NCBI RefSeq assembly: GCF_900110485.1
Contig: NZ_FODY01000003.1
Span: forward strand, 124,001-188,000
DNA: 64,000 bases
Origin: Propionispora vibrioides
Lineage (GTDB): Bacteria > Bacillota > Negativicutes > Propionisporales > Propionisporaceae
Reading direction: 5' to 3'
Under the pieces are notes generated by a model. The model was not told the DNA's origin and made no database searches. It saw nothing but the letters and a program-made list of their open reading frames with translations. Position numbers and translations under genes: made by a program. Shown piece by piece: positions 1 to 8,295 of this stretch (position 1 is the first letter of the stretch; every line of letters starts with the position of its first letter).

Positions 1-1372
1 GCTGAGCTGACGGTGCCAGATATTGCCCTACGGTCAGGAAGTCACAGCCAATAGATCGAAGATCGGCCAGAACAGCAGCCACTTGAGCCGGGGTTTCCCC
101 CAGCCCAACCATAATGCCCGATTTGGTCTTAATGTGAGGGGCTTGGCGTTTCACATAGTCCAATACGGCCAGAGACCGTTGATAGTTAGCCTGCGGGCGA
201 ACCTCGCTATAGAGGGCAGGCACGGTCTCCACATTATGGTTAATGACTTCCGGCCGGGCCGCGATGACCGTATCCAGCGACGCTTCGTTACCTTGCAGGT
301 CGGGAATTAATACTTCAATCAGCGTACCGGGCGCAATTCGCCGGATAGCCTCAATCGTACGGGCAAAATGCCCGGCGCCGCCGTCCGGCAGATCATCACG
401 GGTTACCGAAGTAATGACCGTATACTGCAGTCCCAGGCGCTTCACCATGTGGGCTACCCGTTCCGGTTCTCCCGCATCCACCGGCTGTACCGGCCCTTTC
501 TGCACGGCACAGAAACGGCACTGCCGCGTACACTGGCTGCCCAGAATCATAAAGGTAGCCGTACGGCTGGCATAACACTCCCCCATATTGGGGCAGTGAG
601 CGCCGGAACAAACGGTGTTTAACGATAGCTCATCCAGCATACCGTGAACCTCGCTGGCATTCTGGTTACTGGCAACCCTTCCCTTAAGCCAGGACGGTGG
701 CCGGGTATCGCCCAGCCAGCGTCCATCGGTTTCTGTCACGGCAGCAATCTGAAAAACCGCTTGGAAATGAGCGATCAGACGGCTGCGCACTTCCTGCATA
801 GCCGGGGCTGTTCCCAGCAGTTTTTCCATACTGGTTACGCCCCTGCCTTGAATACCGCAGGGAGTAATAAAAGAAAAGTACGATAAATCGGCGTCTATAT
901 TCAAGGCAAACCCATGAAAACTGAGCCAGTTGCGCGCCCCGATCCCGATGGCGCAAATTTTGTCCTCACCAACCCACACACCGGTATATTTCTCATCCCG
1001 TCCGGCGATGATGCCGAAATCGGCCAGCGTGCGAATGATCACTTCCTCCAGGTTGTGAACATAGGCATGGACATCCTTACCGTAACGCTTCAGATCAAGC
1101 AGTGGATAGCCTACCAACTGACCCGGTCCGTGATAGGTAACATCGCCGCCCCGGTCCACATGATATACTTCACACTGTTTTTCCTTGAGCGTCAGACTAT
1201 CCACCAGAATGTGTCCGTCCACACCGCTCCGCCCGACTGTAATGACCGGTGGATGCTCCAGCAGCACCAGCACATCCTCATCGGCTTTGCCCTGCCGCCG
1301 CGCTTTGGTATAGCTCTCCTGGAACTGCCAGGCATGCTGATAAGGAGTCAGACCCCAGTTCAGTACAAGCAT
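1..1372 (-). CDS. lipBA: LipB-LipA fusion: octanoyltransferase joined to lipoyl synthase (C-terminus off window)
   Basis: One uninterrupted frame reads from ATG at 1372 past the window edge: 457 codons, with about 50 LipA residues missing. Residues 1-215 are LipB, which moves octanoyl from ACP to lipoyl domains: [12 protein letters not shown] motif, the catalytic pair Lys138 (KICAIG) and Cys172 (TPCGIQGRG). Residues about 224 onward are LipA, the radical-SAM sulfur inserter: entry motif RPPSWLK, auxiliary-cluster Cys255/260/266 (CX4CX5C), radical-SAM cluster Cys281/285/288 (CX3CX2C), and [10 protein letters not shown] near the edge. A linker of about ten residues ([10 protein letters not shown]) joins them. 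I translated every codon from 841 to 598 and found no stop or frame change. The ribosome site GGAGGG lies 6 bases before the ATG, and the gene follows acoL by 24 bases, so it is probably the last gene of the aco operon. Confidence 0.9.
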   Translation of the reverse strand, partial: MLVLNWGLTPYQHAWQFQESYTKARRQGKADEDVLVLLEHPPVITVGRSGVDGHILVDSLTLKEKQCEVYHVDRGGDVTYHGPGQLVGYPLLDLKRYGKDVHAYVHNLEEVIIRTLADFGIIAGRDEKYTGVWVGEDKICAIGIGARNWLSFHGFALNIDADLSYFSFITPCGIQGRGVTSMEKLLGTAPAMQEVRSRLIAHFQAVFQIAAVTETDGRWLGDTRPPSWLKGRVASNQNASEVHGMLDELSLNTVCSGAHCPNMGECYASRTATFMILGSQCTRQCRFCAVQKGPVQPVDAGEPERVAHMVKRLGLQYTVITSVTRDDLPDGGAGHFARTIEAIRRIAPGTLIEVLIPDLQGNEASLDTVIAARPEVINHNVETVPALYSEVRPQANYQRSLAVLDYVKRQAPHIKTKSGIMVGLGETPAQVAAVLADLRSIGCDFLTVGQYLAPSAQ

Positions 1373-1396
1373 GGTTTACCCTCCTATTCAGGCCGC

Positions 1397-3091
1397 TTAT
1401 TTCCAGTGAATCCCCTGTCCCATCGCTACATGAGCCGCTTCCATCAAGGCTTCGGAAAGCGTCGGATGGGGGTGAATGGCGTGGCCCAGTTCTTCCAGCG
1501 TAGCTTCCAGCGACTGCGCCAGTACGCCTTCCGATACCAGATCGGTAGCATGGGGTCCGACAATATGGACACCCAGGATTTCGCCATACTTGGCATCGCA
1601 TACTACTTTGACAAAGCCTTCGGTATCGCCGTAAGCCATCGCTTTACCGCTGGCCTTAAAGGGGAATTTACCTACTTTAATAGCCTGATATTTTTCCTTG
1701 GCTTCGGCTTCGCTGATCCCGACCCAGGCTACTTCCGGACTGGTGTAGATGCAGGAAGGAATGATTTTATCCGAGTAGTGGGAGTTCATGCCGGCGGCGT
1801 TTTCGGCGGCCACAATGCCCTGGGCCGAAGCCACATGAGCCAATTGGATCTTGCTGGCAATATCGCCGATAGCATACACGCCGGGAAGCTTGGTTTCCAT
1901 TTTTTCATTGACCGGAATGCCTTTTTTCTCATGAATGCCCAAGCCTTCGATACCGGTAAAGTTAGCCGCCCGGCCGGTAGACACCAGTACATTCTCACCC
2001 TCTGCTGTATGAAGCGCACCTTCAAACTCATATTCCACGGCCAGTGCACTGGCCGTTTTGCTGATCTTGTTGACCTTAGCGTTGGTGAAGATAGTTACAC
2101 CCTGTTTTTTCAGGGAAGCCACCAATACGTCCACCACTTCTTTGTCAGCCATCGGCAGAATACGGGGCAGCATTTCGATAATAGTTACCTTGGCGCCGAA
2201 GGTCTGCATCATATAGGCAAATTCCAAGCCAATAACACCGCCGCCGATAATGACCAGCGACTGCGGTACCTTGCCCAGTTCCAGCGCTTCATTGCTGGTG
2301 ATGACCCCCGGATTGTCCGCACCGGGAATAGGCGGCAGAAAGGGAGTCGAACCGGTAGCGATAATCAGTTTTTCGGTCGAAATCTTTTTCACACCGTCTT
2401 TTTGGGTGATCTCCAGTTGGTTAGGAGTAAGGGCTTTGCCTTCCCCGTTAAATACATCCACCTTATTGGCTTGCAGCAAGCCCTTGATGCCGCCGACCAA
2501 TCCTTTTACGATGCGGTCCTTGCGGGCAAATACGGCTTTCATATCACTGGTAACGTTGGAGGCGGCAATGCCAAACTCGCCAGCCTTTTTGATTGTTTCA
2601 TAGACTTCGGCACTCCGCAGCAGAGCTTTAGTCGGAATGCAGCCCCGGTTGAGGCAGGTCCCGCCAAGGGAATCCTTCTCGATCAAGGCCGTCTTCAGAC
2701 CGCACTGTGCCGCCCGGATAGCAGCCACATAGCCGCCCGGTCCGCCGCCCAAAACAACCACCTGATAGTCGGTCTTGCCGGCAGCGGCAGGCGCTGCCGG
2801 GGCCGCCGGAGCGGCTTGTGGTGCTGTCTGCGGCGCCGCGCCAACCTGTTCGCCGGCCTGGCCGATATAGGCAATCGGTTTATTCACTTCAATCACAGCC
2901 CCCTCCGGCGCCAATAGAGCCAGCACCTGGCCGGTAGCCGGAGCTTCCACTTCCATATTGACCTTGTCGGTCATGATTTCCAGCAGGATTTCGCCTTCCT
3001 TTACCTGTTCGCCGACCTGCTTGAACCATTTTACAATGGTCCCTTCTTCCATGGTCATGCCCAGCTTGGGCATTAACAATTCTGTTGCCAT
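1397..3091 (-). CDS. acoL: Dihydrolipoyl dehydrogenase (E3) with N-terminal lipoyl domain
   Basis: E3 of the acetoin/2-oxoacid dehydrogenase complex: FAD flavoprotein that reoxidises dihydrolipoyl groups with NAD+. About 564 residues. Order: an N-terminal lipoyl domain with the modified Lys in MTDKVNM, an Ala/Pro-rich linker, then the pyridine nucleotide-disulfide oxidoreductase fold (GGGPGG FAD motif, redox pair in CLNRGC, second nucleotide motif GGGVIG, C-terminal HPHPT). The extra lipoyl domain makes it longer than plain E3 (about 460), as in Clostridium-type AcoL. An in-frame ATG two codons upstream (3097) sits only one base after GGAGG, so the ATG at 3091 with a 7-base gap is preferred. 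It follows acoC closely. Confidence 0.92.
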   Translation of the reverse strand: MATELLMPKLGMTMEEGTIVKWFKQVGEQVKEGEILLEIMTDKVNMEVEAPATGQVLALLAPEGAVIEVNKPIAYIGQAGEQVGAAPQTAPQAAPAAPAAPAAAGKTDYQVVVLGGGPGGYVAAIRAAQCGLKTALIEKDSLGGTCLNRGCIPTKALLRSAEVYETIKKAGEFGIAASNVTSDMKAVFARKDRIVKGLVGGIKGLLQANKVDVFNGEGKALTPNQLEITQKDGVKKISTEKLIIATGSTPFLPPIPGADNPGVITSNEALELGKVPQSLVIIGGGVIGLEFAYMMQTFGAKVTIIEMLPRILPMADKEVVDVLVASLKKQGVTIFTNAKVNKISKTASALAVEYEFEGALHTAEGENVLVSTGRAANFTGIEGLGIHEKKGIPVNEKMETKLPGVYAIGDIASKIQLAHVASAQGIVAAENAAGMNSHYSDKIIPSCIYTSPEVAWVGISEAEAKEKYQAIKVGKFPFKASGKAMAYGDTEGFVKVVCDAKYGEILGVHIVGPHATDLVSEGVLAQSLEATLEELGHAIHPHPTLSEALMEAAHVAMGQGIHWK

Positions 3092-3107
3092 TGCCATTCC
3101 TCCATTG

Positions 3108-4406
3108 TTAGATAAGTTGGAGATAATCTTCCAGCAGTTCTCTGATGCGTCCCAGGAATTTAGCGGCTTCCGCGCCGTCTACCACCCGGTGGTCAAAGGA
3201 CAGCGACAGGGAAATCCGTGGCTGAATAACAATCTCACCATCTTTCACAGCCGGTTTATCCAGCATGCGGCCTACACCCAGAATGGCAATTTCCGGTTTA
3301 TTGATGATCGGGGTAAAGGTATCAATACCAAACATCCCTAAATTGGACACGGTAAAAGTGCCGCCGGACATTTCATCAGGCGCCAGTTTTCCGTCTCTGG
3401 CCCGTGCGGCCAAACCTTTGGTCGCCTGGGCAATTTGTTCGACAGTTAATGTATCGGCATTCTTGATGACCGGAACAACCAATCCGTTCGGGATAGCAAC
3501 AGCCATACCTACATTAACCTCTTCGCAAGCTTCCACGCCATCGGGGTAGAAACGGGAGTTGATCGTCGGGTTTTCCCGCAGTGCCTTGGCTACTACTTTG
3601 ATAATAAGATCGTTATAGGACGGCTTGAGACCGGTCCGTTTTTCAATGCCGGGAATAATCTGCTTTCTAAGAGCTACCATGCCGCTCATATCGGCTTCAG
3701 TGTTTAGAGTGACATGCGGAGCTTCCCAGGCCTCAGCCATATTTTTGGCAATCGCCTTGCGCAGACCAGCCAGCGGTTTACGATTGGCTTTTGCTGCCGG
3801 TTTTTGCGCAGCAGCCGGCGTAGTGACAGCGGCTTCCACATCGGCTTTCATAATCTTGCCGCCAATGCCTGTGCCGGTAACGGCTGCCAGATCAACGCCC
3901 TTGTCCTGGGCGATCTTCTGCGCCAGCGGGCTGGCTTTAAAGTTTTTTACATCTTTTTCAATGATTCTGCCGCCCGGTCCGGTCGGCGGCACCTGGCGCA
4001 GATCAATATGTTCTTCCCGGGCAACCCGTTTGGCTGCCGGGCTGGCTTTTATCTTGCCTTCCACACCAACCGCAGCCGTAGTTACCGGCGCAGCCGGTGC
4101 TGCCGCTGCCACCGAAGTTTGAGCTGGCGCCGGAGCTGCCGGTGCCGCTGCCGTACCGACTTTTTCACCGGGCTGCCCGATATAGGCAATCGGCGTATTT
4201 ACCGCGACAATATCGCCCTCAGCCGCCAATATGGCCAACACTTCGCCGGTAGCCGGCGCTTCCACTTCCATATTGACTTTGTCCGTCATGATTTCCAGCA
4301 GGACTTCGCCTTCAGCGACTTTGTCTCCCACCTGTTTAGACCATTTCACAATGGTTCCCTCTTCCATGGTCATGCCCAGTTTGGGCATCAACAACTCTGC
4401 TGCCAT
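3108..4406 (-). CDS. acoC: Dihydrolipoamide acyltransferase (E2) of acetoin/2-oxoacid dehydrogenase
   Basis: E2 core enzyme, 432 residues, transferring the acyl group from lipoyl to CoA. N-terminal lipoyl domain with Lys43 in MTDKVNM, an Ala/Pro linker (about 85-115), then two consecutive peripheral-subunit-binding domains: residues about 121-156 (SPAAKRVA ... GPGGRI) and about 158-194 (SPLAQKIA ... GIGGKI). The catalytic acyltransferase domain follows, with the active-site motif DHRVVDG near the C-terminus. Most E2 proteins carry one such binding domain, so the pair is notable. RBS GGAGGAG lies 5 bases before the ATG. Its lipoyl domain closely resembles that of acoL, suggesting duplication within the operon. 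Confidence 0.92.
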   Translation of the reverse strand: MAAELLMPKLGMTMEEGTIVKWSKQVGDKVAEGEVLLEIMTDKVNMEVEAPATGEVLAILAAEGDIVAVNTPIAYIGQPGEKVGTAAAPAAPAPAQTSVAAAAPAAPVTTAAVGVEGKIKASPAAKRVAREEHIDLRQVPPTGPGGRIIEKDVKNFKASPLAQKIAQDKGVDLAAVTGTGIGGKIMKADVEAAVTTPAAAQKPAAKANRKPLAGLRKAIAKNMAEAWEAPHVTLNTEADMSGMVALRKQIIPGIEKRTGLKPSYNDLIIKVVAKALRENPTINSRFYPDGVEACEEVNVGMAVAIPNGLVVPVIKNADTLTVEQIAQATKGLAARARDGKLAPDEMSGGTFTVSNLGMFGIDTFTPIINKPEIAILGVGRMLDKPAVKDGEIVIQPRISLSLSFDHRVVDGAEAAKFLGRIRELLEDYLQLI

Positions 4407-4421
4407 GCTAACTCCTCCTGT

Positions 4422-5396
4422 TTATACAATTTCCCGGACGGCTTTTACAATATCGTCGACCTGCGGTACCGCGCTTTTTTCCAGCTCCATGCAGTACGGA
4501 ATAGGCACGTTTTTACCGGCTACCCGTTTGATCGGTGCATCCAGATAATCAAAAGCTTCGCTGTCCATAATTTCAGCGGCTACTTCCCCGCCGAAACCGC
4601 CGCGTTTGCAAGCTTCATGAACAATGATCAGTTTGCCTGTTTTAATCACCGATTTAACCAATGTTTCTTTATCGAACGGCACCAGGGTGCGCGGATCAAT
4701 GACCTCTACGTCAATGCCTTCTTTAGCCAGCAGCTCGGCCGCTTCCAGCGAACGGTGCACCATAATGCCGGTGGCCAGAATGGTTACATCCTTGCCCTGC
4801 CGTTTTACGTCGGCTACACCGAAGGGAATGGTATATTCGCCTTCCGGCACCTCGCCTTTGCGGTTATAACAGGTTTTGGTTTCAATGAATACGACCGGAT
4901 TGTCGTCGCGGACAGCGGTTTTGAGCAAGCCTTTTACATCATAAGGAGTCGTGGCCATGACCACCTTTAAGCCCGGCACATGAACCAGCCAGTTTTCCAG
5001 GCTCTGCGAATGCTGTGCTGCCGCACCGGTTCCCGAACCGCCCGGCAGACGAAGCACCATGGGAACTTTGGCCTTGCCGCCAAACATATATCTCATTTTG
5101 GCCGCCTGGTTAACCAAGGAATCCATCGCAATCGTAATAAAATCACTGAACATGATTTCGGCAATCGGCCGCATGCCTGTGACGGCAGCGCCGGCAGCCG
5201 CACCGGAAATAGCCGCTTCCGAAATCGGCGTATCCCGCACACGCTCCTCGCCAAATTCATCCAGCATACCCAGCGACACACCGAAGGCGCCGCCATAAAT
5301 GCCCACGTCCTCGCCCATCAGAAAGACCGTCTCGTCACGGCGCATTTCTTCCTGCATGGCCTGTCTTACAGCCTCTTTATATGTGATTACTGCCAT
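4422..5396 (-). CDS. acoB: Acetoin/2-oxoacid dehydrogenase E1 beta subunit
   Basis: Beta subunit of the thiamine-diphosphate E1, 324 residues, the usual length. The N-terminal part ([32 protein letters not shown]) is the transketolase pyrimidine-binding domain; the C-terminal part ([23 protein letters not shown]) is the transketolase C-domain. It pairs with the alpha subunit just upstream, 15 bases away, to decarboxylate the substrate and acylate the E2 lipoyl group. Substrate cannot be read from sequence: the lipoyl-bearing E3 and the overall style favour acetoin (Aco), but pyruvate or another 2-oxoacid remains possible. Confidence 0.9.
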   Translation of the reverse strand: MAVITYKEAVRQAMQEEMRRDETVFLMGEDVGIYGGAFGVSLGMLDEFGEERVRDTPISEAAISGAAAGAAVTGMRPIAEIMFSDFITIAMDSLVNQAAKMRYMFGGKAKVPMVLRLPGGSGTGAAAQHSQSLENWLVHVPGLKVVMATTPYDVKGLLKTAVRDDNPVVFIETKTCYNRKGEVPEGEYTIPFGVADVKRQGKDVTILATGIMVHRSLEAAELLAKEGIDVEVIDPRTLVPFDKETLVKSVIKTGKLIIVHEACKRGGFGGEVAAEIMDSEAFDYLDAPIKRVAGKNVPIPYCMELEKSAVPQVDDIVKAVREIV

Positions 5397-5411
5397 TATC
5401 TATACACTCCT

Positions 5412-6371
5412 TTACGCGTATACGTCTTCTTCTAACGTTTCAATACCGGGATAGGAACCGGCCTGAGCAAATGCTACAGCCTGAGCAATGTCTTCTTTTG
5501 CCGCGGCGGTTATAACATCCAGTTCTTCTCTGGTAGCCACTTTGTTTTCCATTAAGTATTTTTCAAAAGCCTTGATGGGGCACTTGGTTTTCCATTCTTC
5601 AATCTCTTCTTTCGTGCGATACCGGTTGGCATCACTCTTGGAATGGCCCAGCCAACGATAGGTAAGACCTTCCACAATCGACGGTCCTTCGCCTCTTCTG
5701 GCCCGTTCCACCGCTTCCAAAGTGGCTTCATATACTTTCAATACATCATTGCCCGGTACGGTGACACCCGGCATACCATAGGCAGCGGCCCGGCTGGCTA
5801 CGGTTTCCACATTCATGCTTCGTTCAGTGGACATAGACATGCCATATTTATTATTAGTGCACATAAAGACAACCGGCAGCTTCCAGATGGAAGCCAGGTT
5901 CAGTGCTTCATGAAAGGAACCCTCGTTGCTGGCGCCATCACCGAAGTAACAAAGCACTACCTTGCCGGTCTTTTTCATTTGCTGAGTCATCGCCGCGCCG
6001 GCTGCAATAGCAAAACCGCCGCCAACGACACCATTAGCCCCCAGATTGCCTTTTTCCAGGTCGGCAATATGCATGGAGCCGCCTTTACCCTTGCAGTAAC
6101 CGTTGGATTTACCCATCAGCTCAGCCATCATTAAATTCACATCAGCATCTTTCCCGATACACTCACCATGACCACGGTGGGTGCTGGTAATCAAATCATC
6201 CTCGCGCAACGCCCCGGTGGAACCGATGGCAAAGGCCTCCTGGCCGATAGACAAGTGCGTCGTACCATGAATCATGCCTTTGGCAAAAAACGCGTCTACC
6301 TGGGATTCAAAAAAACGCGTATGCAGCATTTTTTTGTACCATTTTAACAAAGTCTCTTTCTCTACTTTCAT
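5412..6371 (-). CDS. acoA: Acetoin/2-oxoacid dehydrogenase E1 alpha subunit
   Basis: Alpha subunit of the ThDP-dependent E1, 319 residues. The ThDP/Mg2+ motif is visible as GDGASNEG ... CTNN, with HLSIGQEA and THRGHGE typical of the E1 alpha family. First structural gene of the minus-strand operon acoA-acoB-acoC-acoL-lipBA. RBS GGAGGG lies 7 bases before the ATG. The short alpha subunit without N-terminal extension resembles acetoin dehydrogenase AcoA more than Gram-positive PdhA, which is inference. The promoter region upstream contains sites resembling those in front of the sorC-type regulator gene. Confidence 0.88.
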   Translation of the reverse strand: MKVEKETLLKWYKKMLHTRFFESQVDAFFAKGMIHGTTHLSIGQEAFAIGSTGALREDDLITSTHRGHGECIGKDADVNLMMAELMGKSNGYCKGKGGSMHIADLEKGNLGANGVVGGGFAIAAGAAMTQQMKKTGKVVLCYFGDGASNEGSFHEALNLASIWKLPVVFMCTNNKYGMSMSTERSMNVETVASRAAAYGMPGVTVPGNDVLKVYEATLEAVERARRGEGPSIVEGLTYRWLGHSKSDANRYRTKEEIEEWKTKCPIKAFEKYLMENKVATREELDVITAAAKEDIAQAVAFAQAGSYPGIETLEEDVYA

Positions 6372-6460
6372 TCCTGTTCCCTCCTATAAATGTTTTGGTT
6401 CCAAGTCATGCATATATGCTCTTGGCAGGCCACCCCTTTCGGCATAGCACATTCGCCAGA

Positions 6461-6497
6461 GCACATATGCATCATCAATTGCACATTTGTTCATTTT
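6461..6497. promoter_or_regulatory. Putative regulator sites upstream of acoA
   Basis: GCACATATGC at 6461-6470 and GCACATTTGTTCA at 6481-6493 lie between acoA and the SorC-type regulator gene. The second matches, on the opposite strand, GCGCATATGTTCAAA upstream of the regulator gene (7502-7516). The shared GCxCATxTGTTCA word is the best candidate operator for this regulator; this is read from sequence similarity only. Confidence 0.4.
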
Positions 6498-6539
6498 TAT
6501 TCAAAAAAAATTACCTACACCATTCAGACAAAAAACATA

Positions 6540-7487
6540 TTACTGCCGAGCCAGCCGCAATACTTCCTGGGCCGTCACTTCATCGGTGACCAGCGTATTC
6601 ATGCAGCCGCCGCGAATGGCTCCCAAAATTGCCACAGCCTTATTACAGCCTGTAGCCAGACAGATTTTGTGGGGAATCCGTTTAATATCCTCAAACGGTA
6701 CGGATATCACCCTGTCACTGACAAAGGAATGGATCGGATTGCCGTTGACATCATAAAACCAGCCCAGCAGATTGCCGGCCGCACCCATATCCCGCAATTT
6801 TGCCATCTCGGTTACGGTCAGCGCATTACTGATAACCAGCGAACCGTCATCACTAACATCGCCAACACCAAACAACGCTTTGGTGCAACTGGTGGCCTTG
6901 GTCAAAACCCGTTTGACACCTTCATCACTTAGCAGAGCTTTTTTGATTTCCGGCGTATCCATCATGGCCGGTGTGTTCAGCCATACCCCGCTGGCATGCA
7001 GCCGGCGGGCTATTTGCTTGACAATCTCCTCCGGATTGATGATTTCACTGCTGTTGAGTCCACCCATGAGTTGTACAACGGTAATATTAAGCGGCTTTTT
7101 CAGCCCCAGGAATTTCCCCACTTCATACAGGGAAGACCCCCAGGCAATACCTACAACATCACCATCTGTCAGGATATTTTCCAGGTAACCGGCACAGGCT
7201 TTACCAGCGCCTTCCTTGGTGACGGCATCACTATTGCCGGCCGGGACAACCACCGTTTCCAAAAAGGGGAACCGGTCTTTCAAGGCTTGTTCAGTGTCCA
7301 GACAGGCACGATACTCCGAGGCAATATGGATTTCAACAATGCCCGTATTCTTTGCCTTGGCCAGGCAACGAGTGATCTTGGTTCGGGAGAAGTTCAGCTT
7401 TGCCGCAATTTCTCCCTGCGTCATATCCTGCACATAATACATCCAGGCAATTCTGGTTAGCAAAGACTTTTCCATACTACTGTCCAT
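6540..7487 (-). CDS. SorC/DeoR-type sugar-binding transcriptional regulator
   Basis: 315 residues. N-terminal helix-turn-helix (YVQDMTQGEIAAKLNFSRTKITRCL) followed by the SorC-family effector domain (GIAWGSSLYEVGKFL, VVQLMGG, GVGDVSDDG, a final ATGCNKAVAILGA). The effector is probably a phosphorylated sugar or related metabolite, as known for this family; the sequence does not identify it. It lies upstream of acoA on the same strand. RBS AGGAG is 8 bases before the ATG. Similar sites in front of this gene and in front of acoA suggest it controls itself and the aco-lip operon, a role taken by AcoR in other bacteria. Confidence 0.82.
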   Translation of the reverse strand: MDSSMEKSLLTRIAWMYYVQDMTQGEIAAKLNFSRTKITRCLAKAKNTGIVEIHIASEYRACLDTEQALKDRFPFLETVVVPAGNSDAVTKEGAGKACAGYLENILTDGDVVGIAWGSSLYEVGKFLGLKKPLNITVVQLMGGLNSSEIINPEEIVKQIARRLHASGVWLNTPAMMDTPEIKKALLSDEGVKRVLTKATSCTKALFGVGDVSDDGSLVISNALTVTEMAKLRDMGAAGNLLGWFYDVNGNPIHSFVSDRVISVPFEDIKRIPHKICLATGCNKAVAILGAIRGGCMNTLVTDEVTAQEVLRLARQ

Positions 7488-7501
7488 ATATCAGTCTCCT
7501 C

Positions 7502-7538
7502 TTTGAACATATGCGCGGGTATTGTGTCGTTTGTTCAT
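7502..7538. promoter_or_regulatory. Putative autoregulatory operator of the SorC-type regulator
   Basis: TTTGAACATATGCGC at 7502-7516 and TTTGTTCAT at 7530-7538 form an inverted arrangement of TGAACA/TGTTCA words directly upstream of the regulator start. The first reproduces the site found upstream of acoA. Confidence 0.4.
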
Positions 7539-7639
7539 CTTTCTACTGTTATCATAAGCCCTATCTTTAAGTCTGTCAATATCCTTGACCGGTTATTCTC
7601 AGATAATTCATGAAAAAAACAGCCTTTATTATTCTACTC

Positions 7640-7802
7640 TTAGTGGACCGCCTACTTTGGAAACGCAAATGAATTCGCGGGGATTTTTTCGTAAGGCAAG
7701 GCGGAGGAGGCGCGCATATCGGATATATGTAAGCTGAAGACAACAAAGCATTACGGAAAGATCCGTGAAGTAATTGTGATTTCAGAGTAGACGGTCCACT
7801 AA
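7640..7802. repeat. Dispersed repeat family 1, copy A
   Basis: A 163-base element with nearly perfect terminal inverted repeats: TTAGTGGACCG-CTACT at the left and its complement, AGTAG-CGGTCCACTAA, at the right. An inner inverted pair (TCGTAA / TTACGG) flanks the core AAGGCAAGGCGGAGGAGG ... GACAACAAAG. Copies B (30649-30735) and C (34712-34875) share the core. No coding potential. It fills most of the 316-base gap between the regulator and the next gene. It may be a non-autonomous mobile element or a structured RNA cassette. Confidence 0.75.
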
Positions 7803-7803
7803 T

Positions 7804-8109
7804 TTAATTGCAATTAAAACAATGGACCGATTTCAACTTTCTAATCTCTTCACAGGCAGCCTCGACATGGCTTGCTTCATCCAGTCCTGCCGCTTCCTCC
7901 AGACCGCAGAGCACCTGGCAATGCCAGAGCAGGCTTGTTTTGTACTGGTGGTAAATATCCTCCGATACGGCCAATACCTCGGCCAAATCGTCAAACAACT
8001 CCATAATGGAAACAATCGCCCCGTAGGACTGCAGTTTTTCTATTTCATTCTGGGTCTGTATACTGCCAATAATAGTTTCCATTTTCTTAGTGCATAAATT
8101 GACATTCAT
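7804..8109 (-). CDS. Hypothetical protein, 101 residues
   Basis: No family recognised. Mostly helical-looking, acidic, 101 residues, with six cysteines including a C-terminal CFNC pair. There is no signal peptide or membrane segment. RBS AGGAGA lies 7 bases before the ATG, which supports a real gene. It stands alone between repeat copy A and the nuo terminator. The C-terminal CxxC could bind a metal, but the sequence alone does not show this. Confidence 0.6.
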   Translation of the reverse strand: MNVNLCTKKMETIIGSIQTQNEIEKLQSYGAIVSIMELFDDLAEVLAVSEDIYHQYKTSLLWHCQVLCGLEEAAGLDEASHVEAACEEIRKLKSVHCFNCN

Positions 8110-8238
8110 TGCAATCTCTCCTACGTTTTGTAATGGAAGAACCCCGAAGGCCCATTTTTACTATTTCCACGTATTCACTGCCTTCCCTGCTTTGCCCGAA
8201 AATACCGTTTTTCGCGCTTTGAGCGACACAACATAAAA

Positions 8239-8279
8239 AAGCGAGCCTTCCCACCTACTAAGGAGGAAAGGTTCGCTTC
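8239..8279 (-). terminator. Terminator of the nuo operon
   Basis: Hairpin AAGCGAACCTTTCC / GGGAAGGCTCGCTT read on the minus strand, followed by TTTTTTATG, just downstream of nuoN. Confidence 0.85.
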
Positions 8280-8295
8280 TAACAGGTTAACAAAT

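Noticed and set aside
914-2917. Very long open frame on the plus strand (667 codons)
   Set aside because: It is antisense to lipBA and acoL, which have clear families and ribosome sites. Its predicted protein has no recognisable domain and odd composition.
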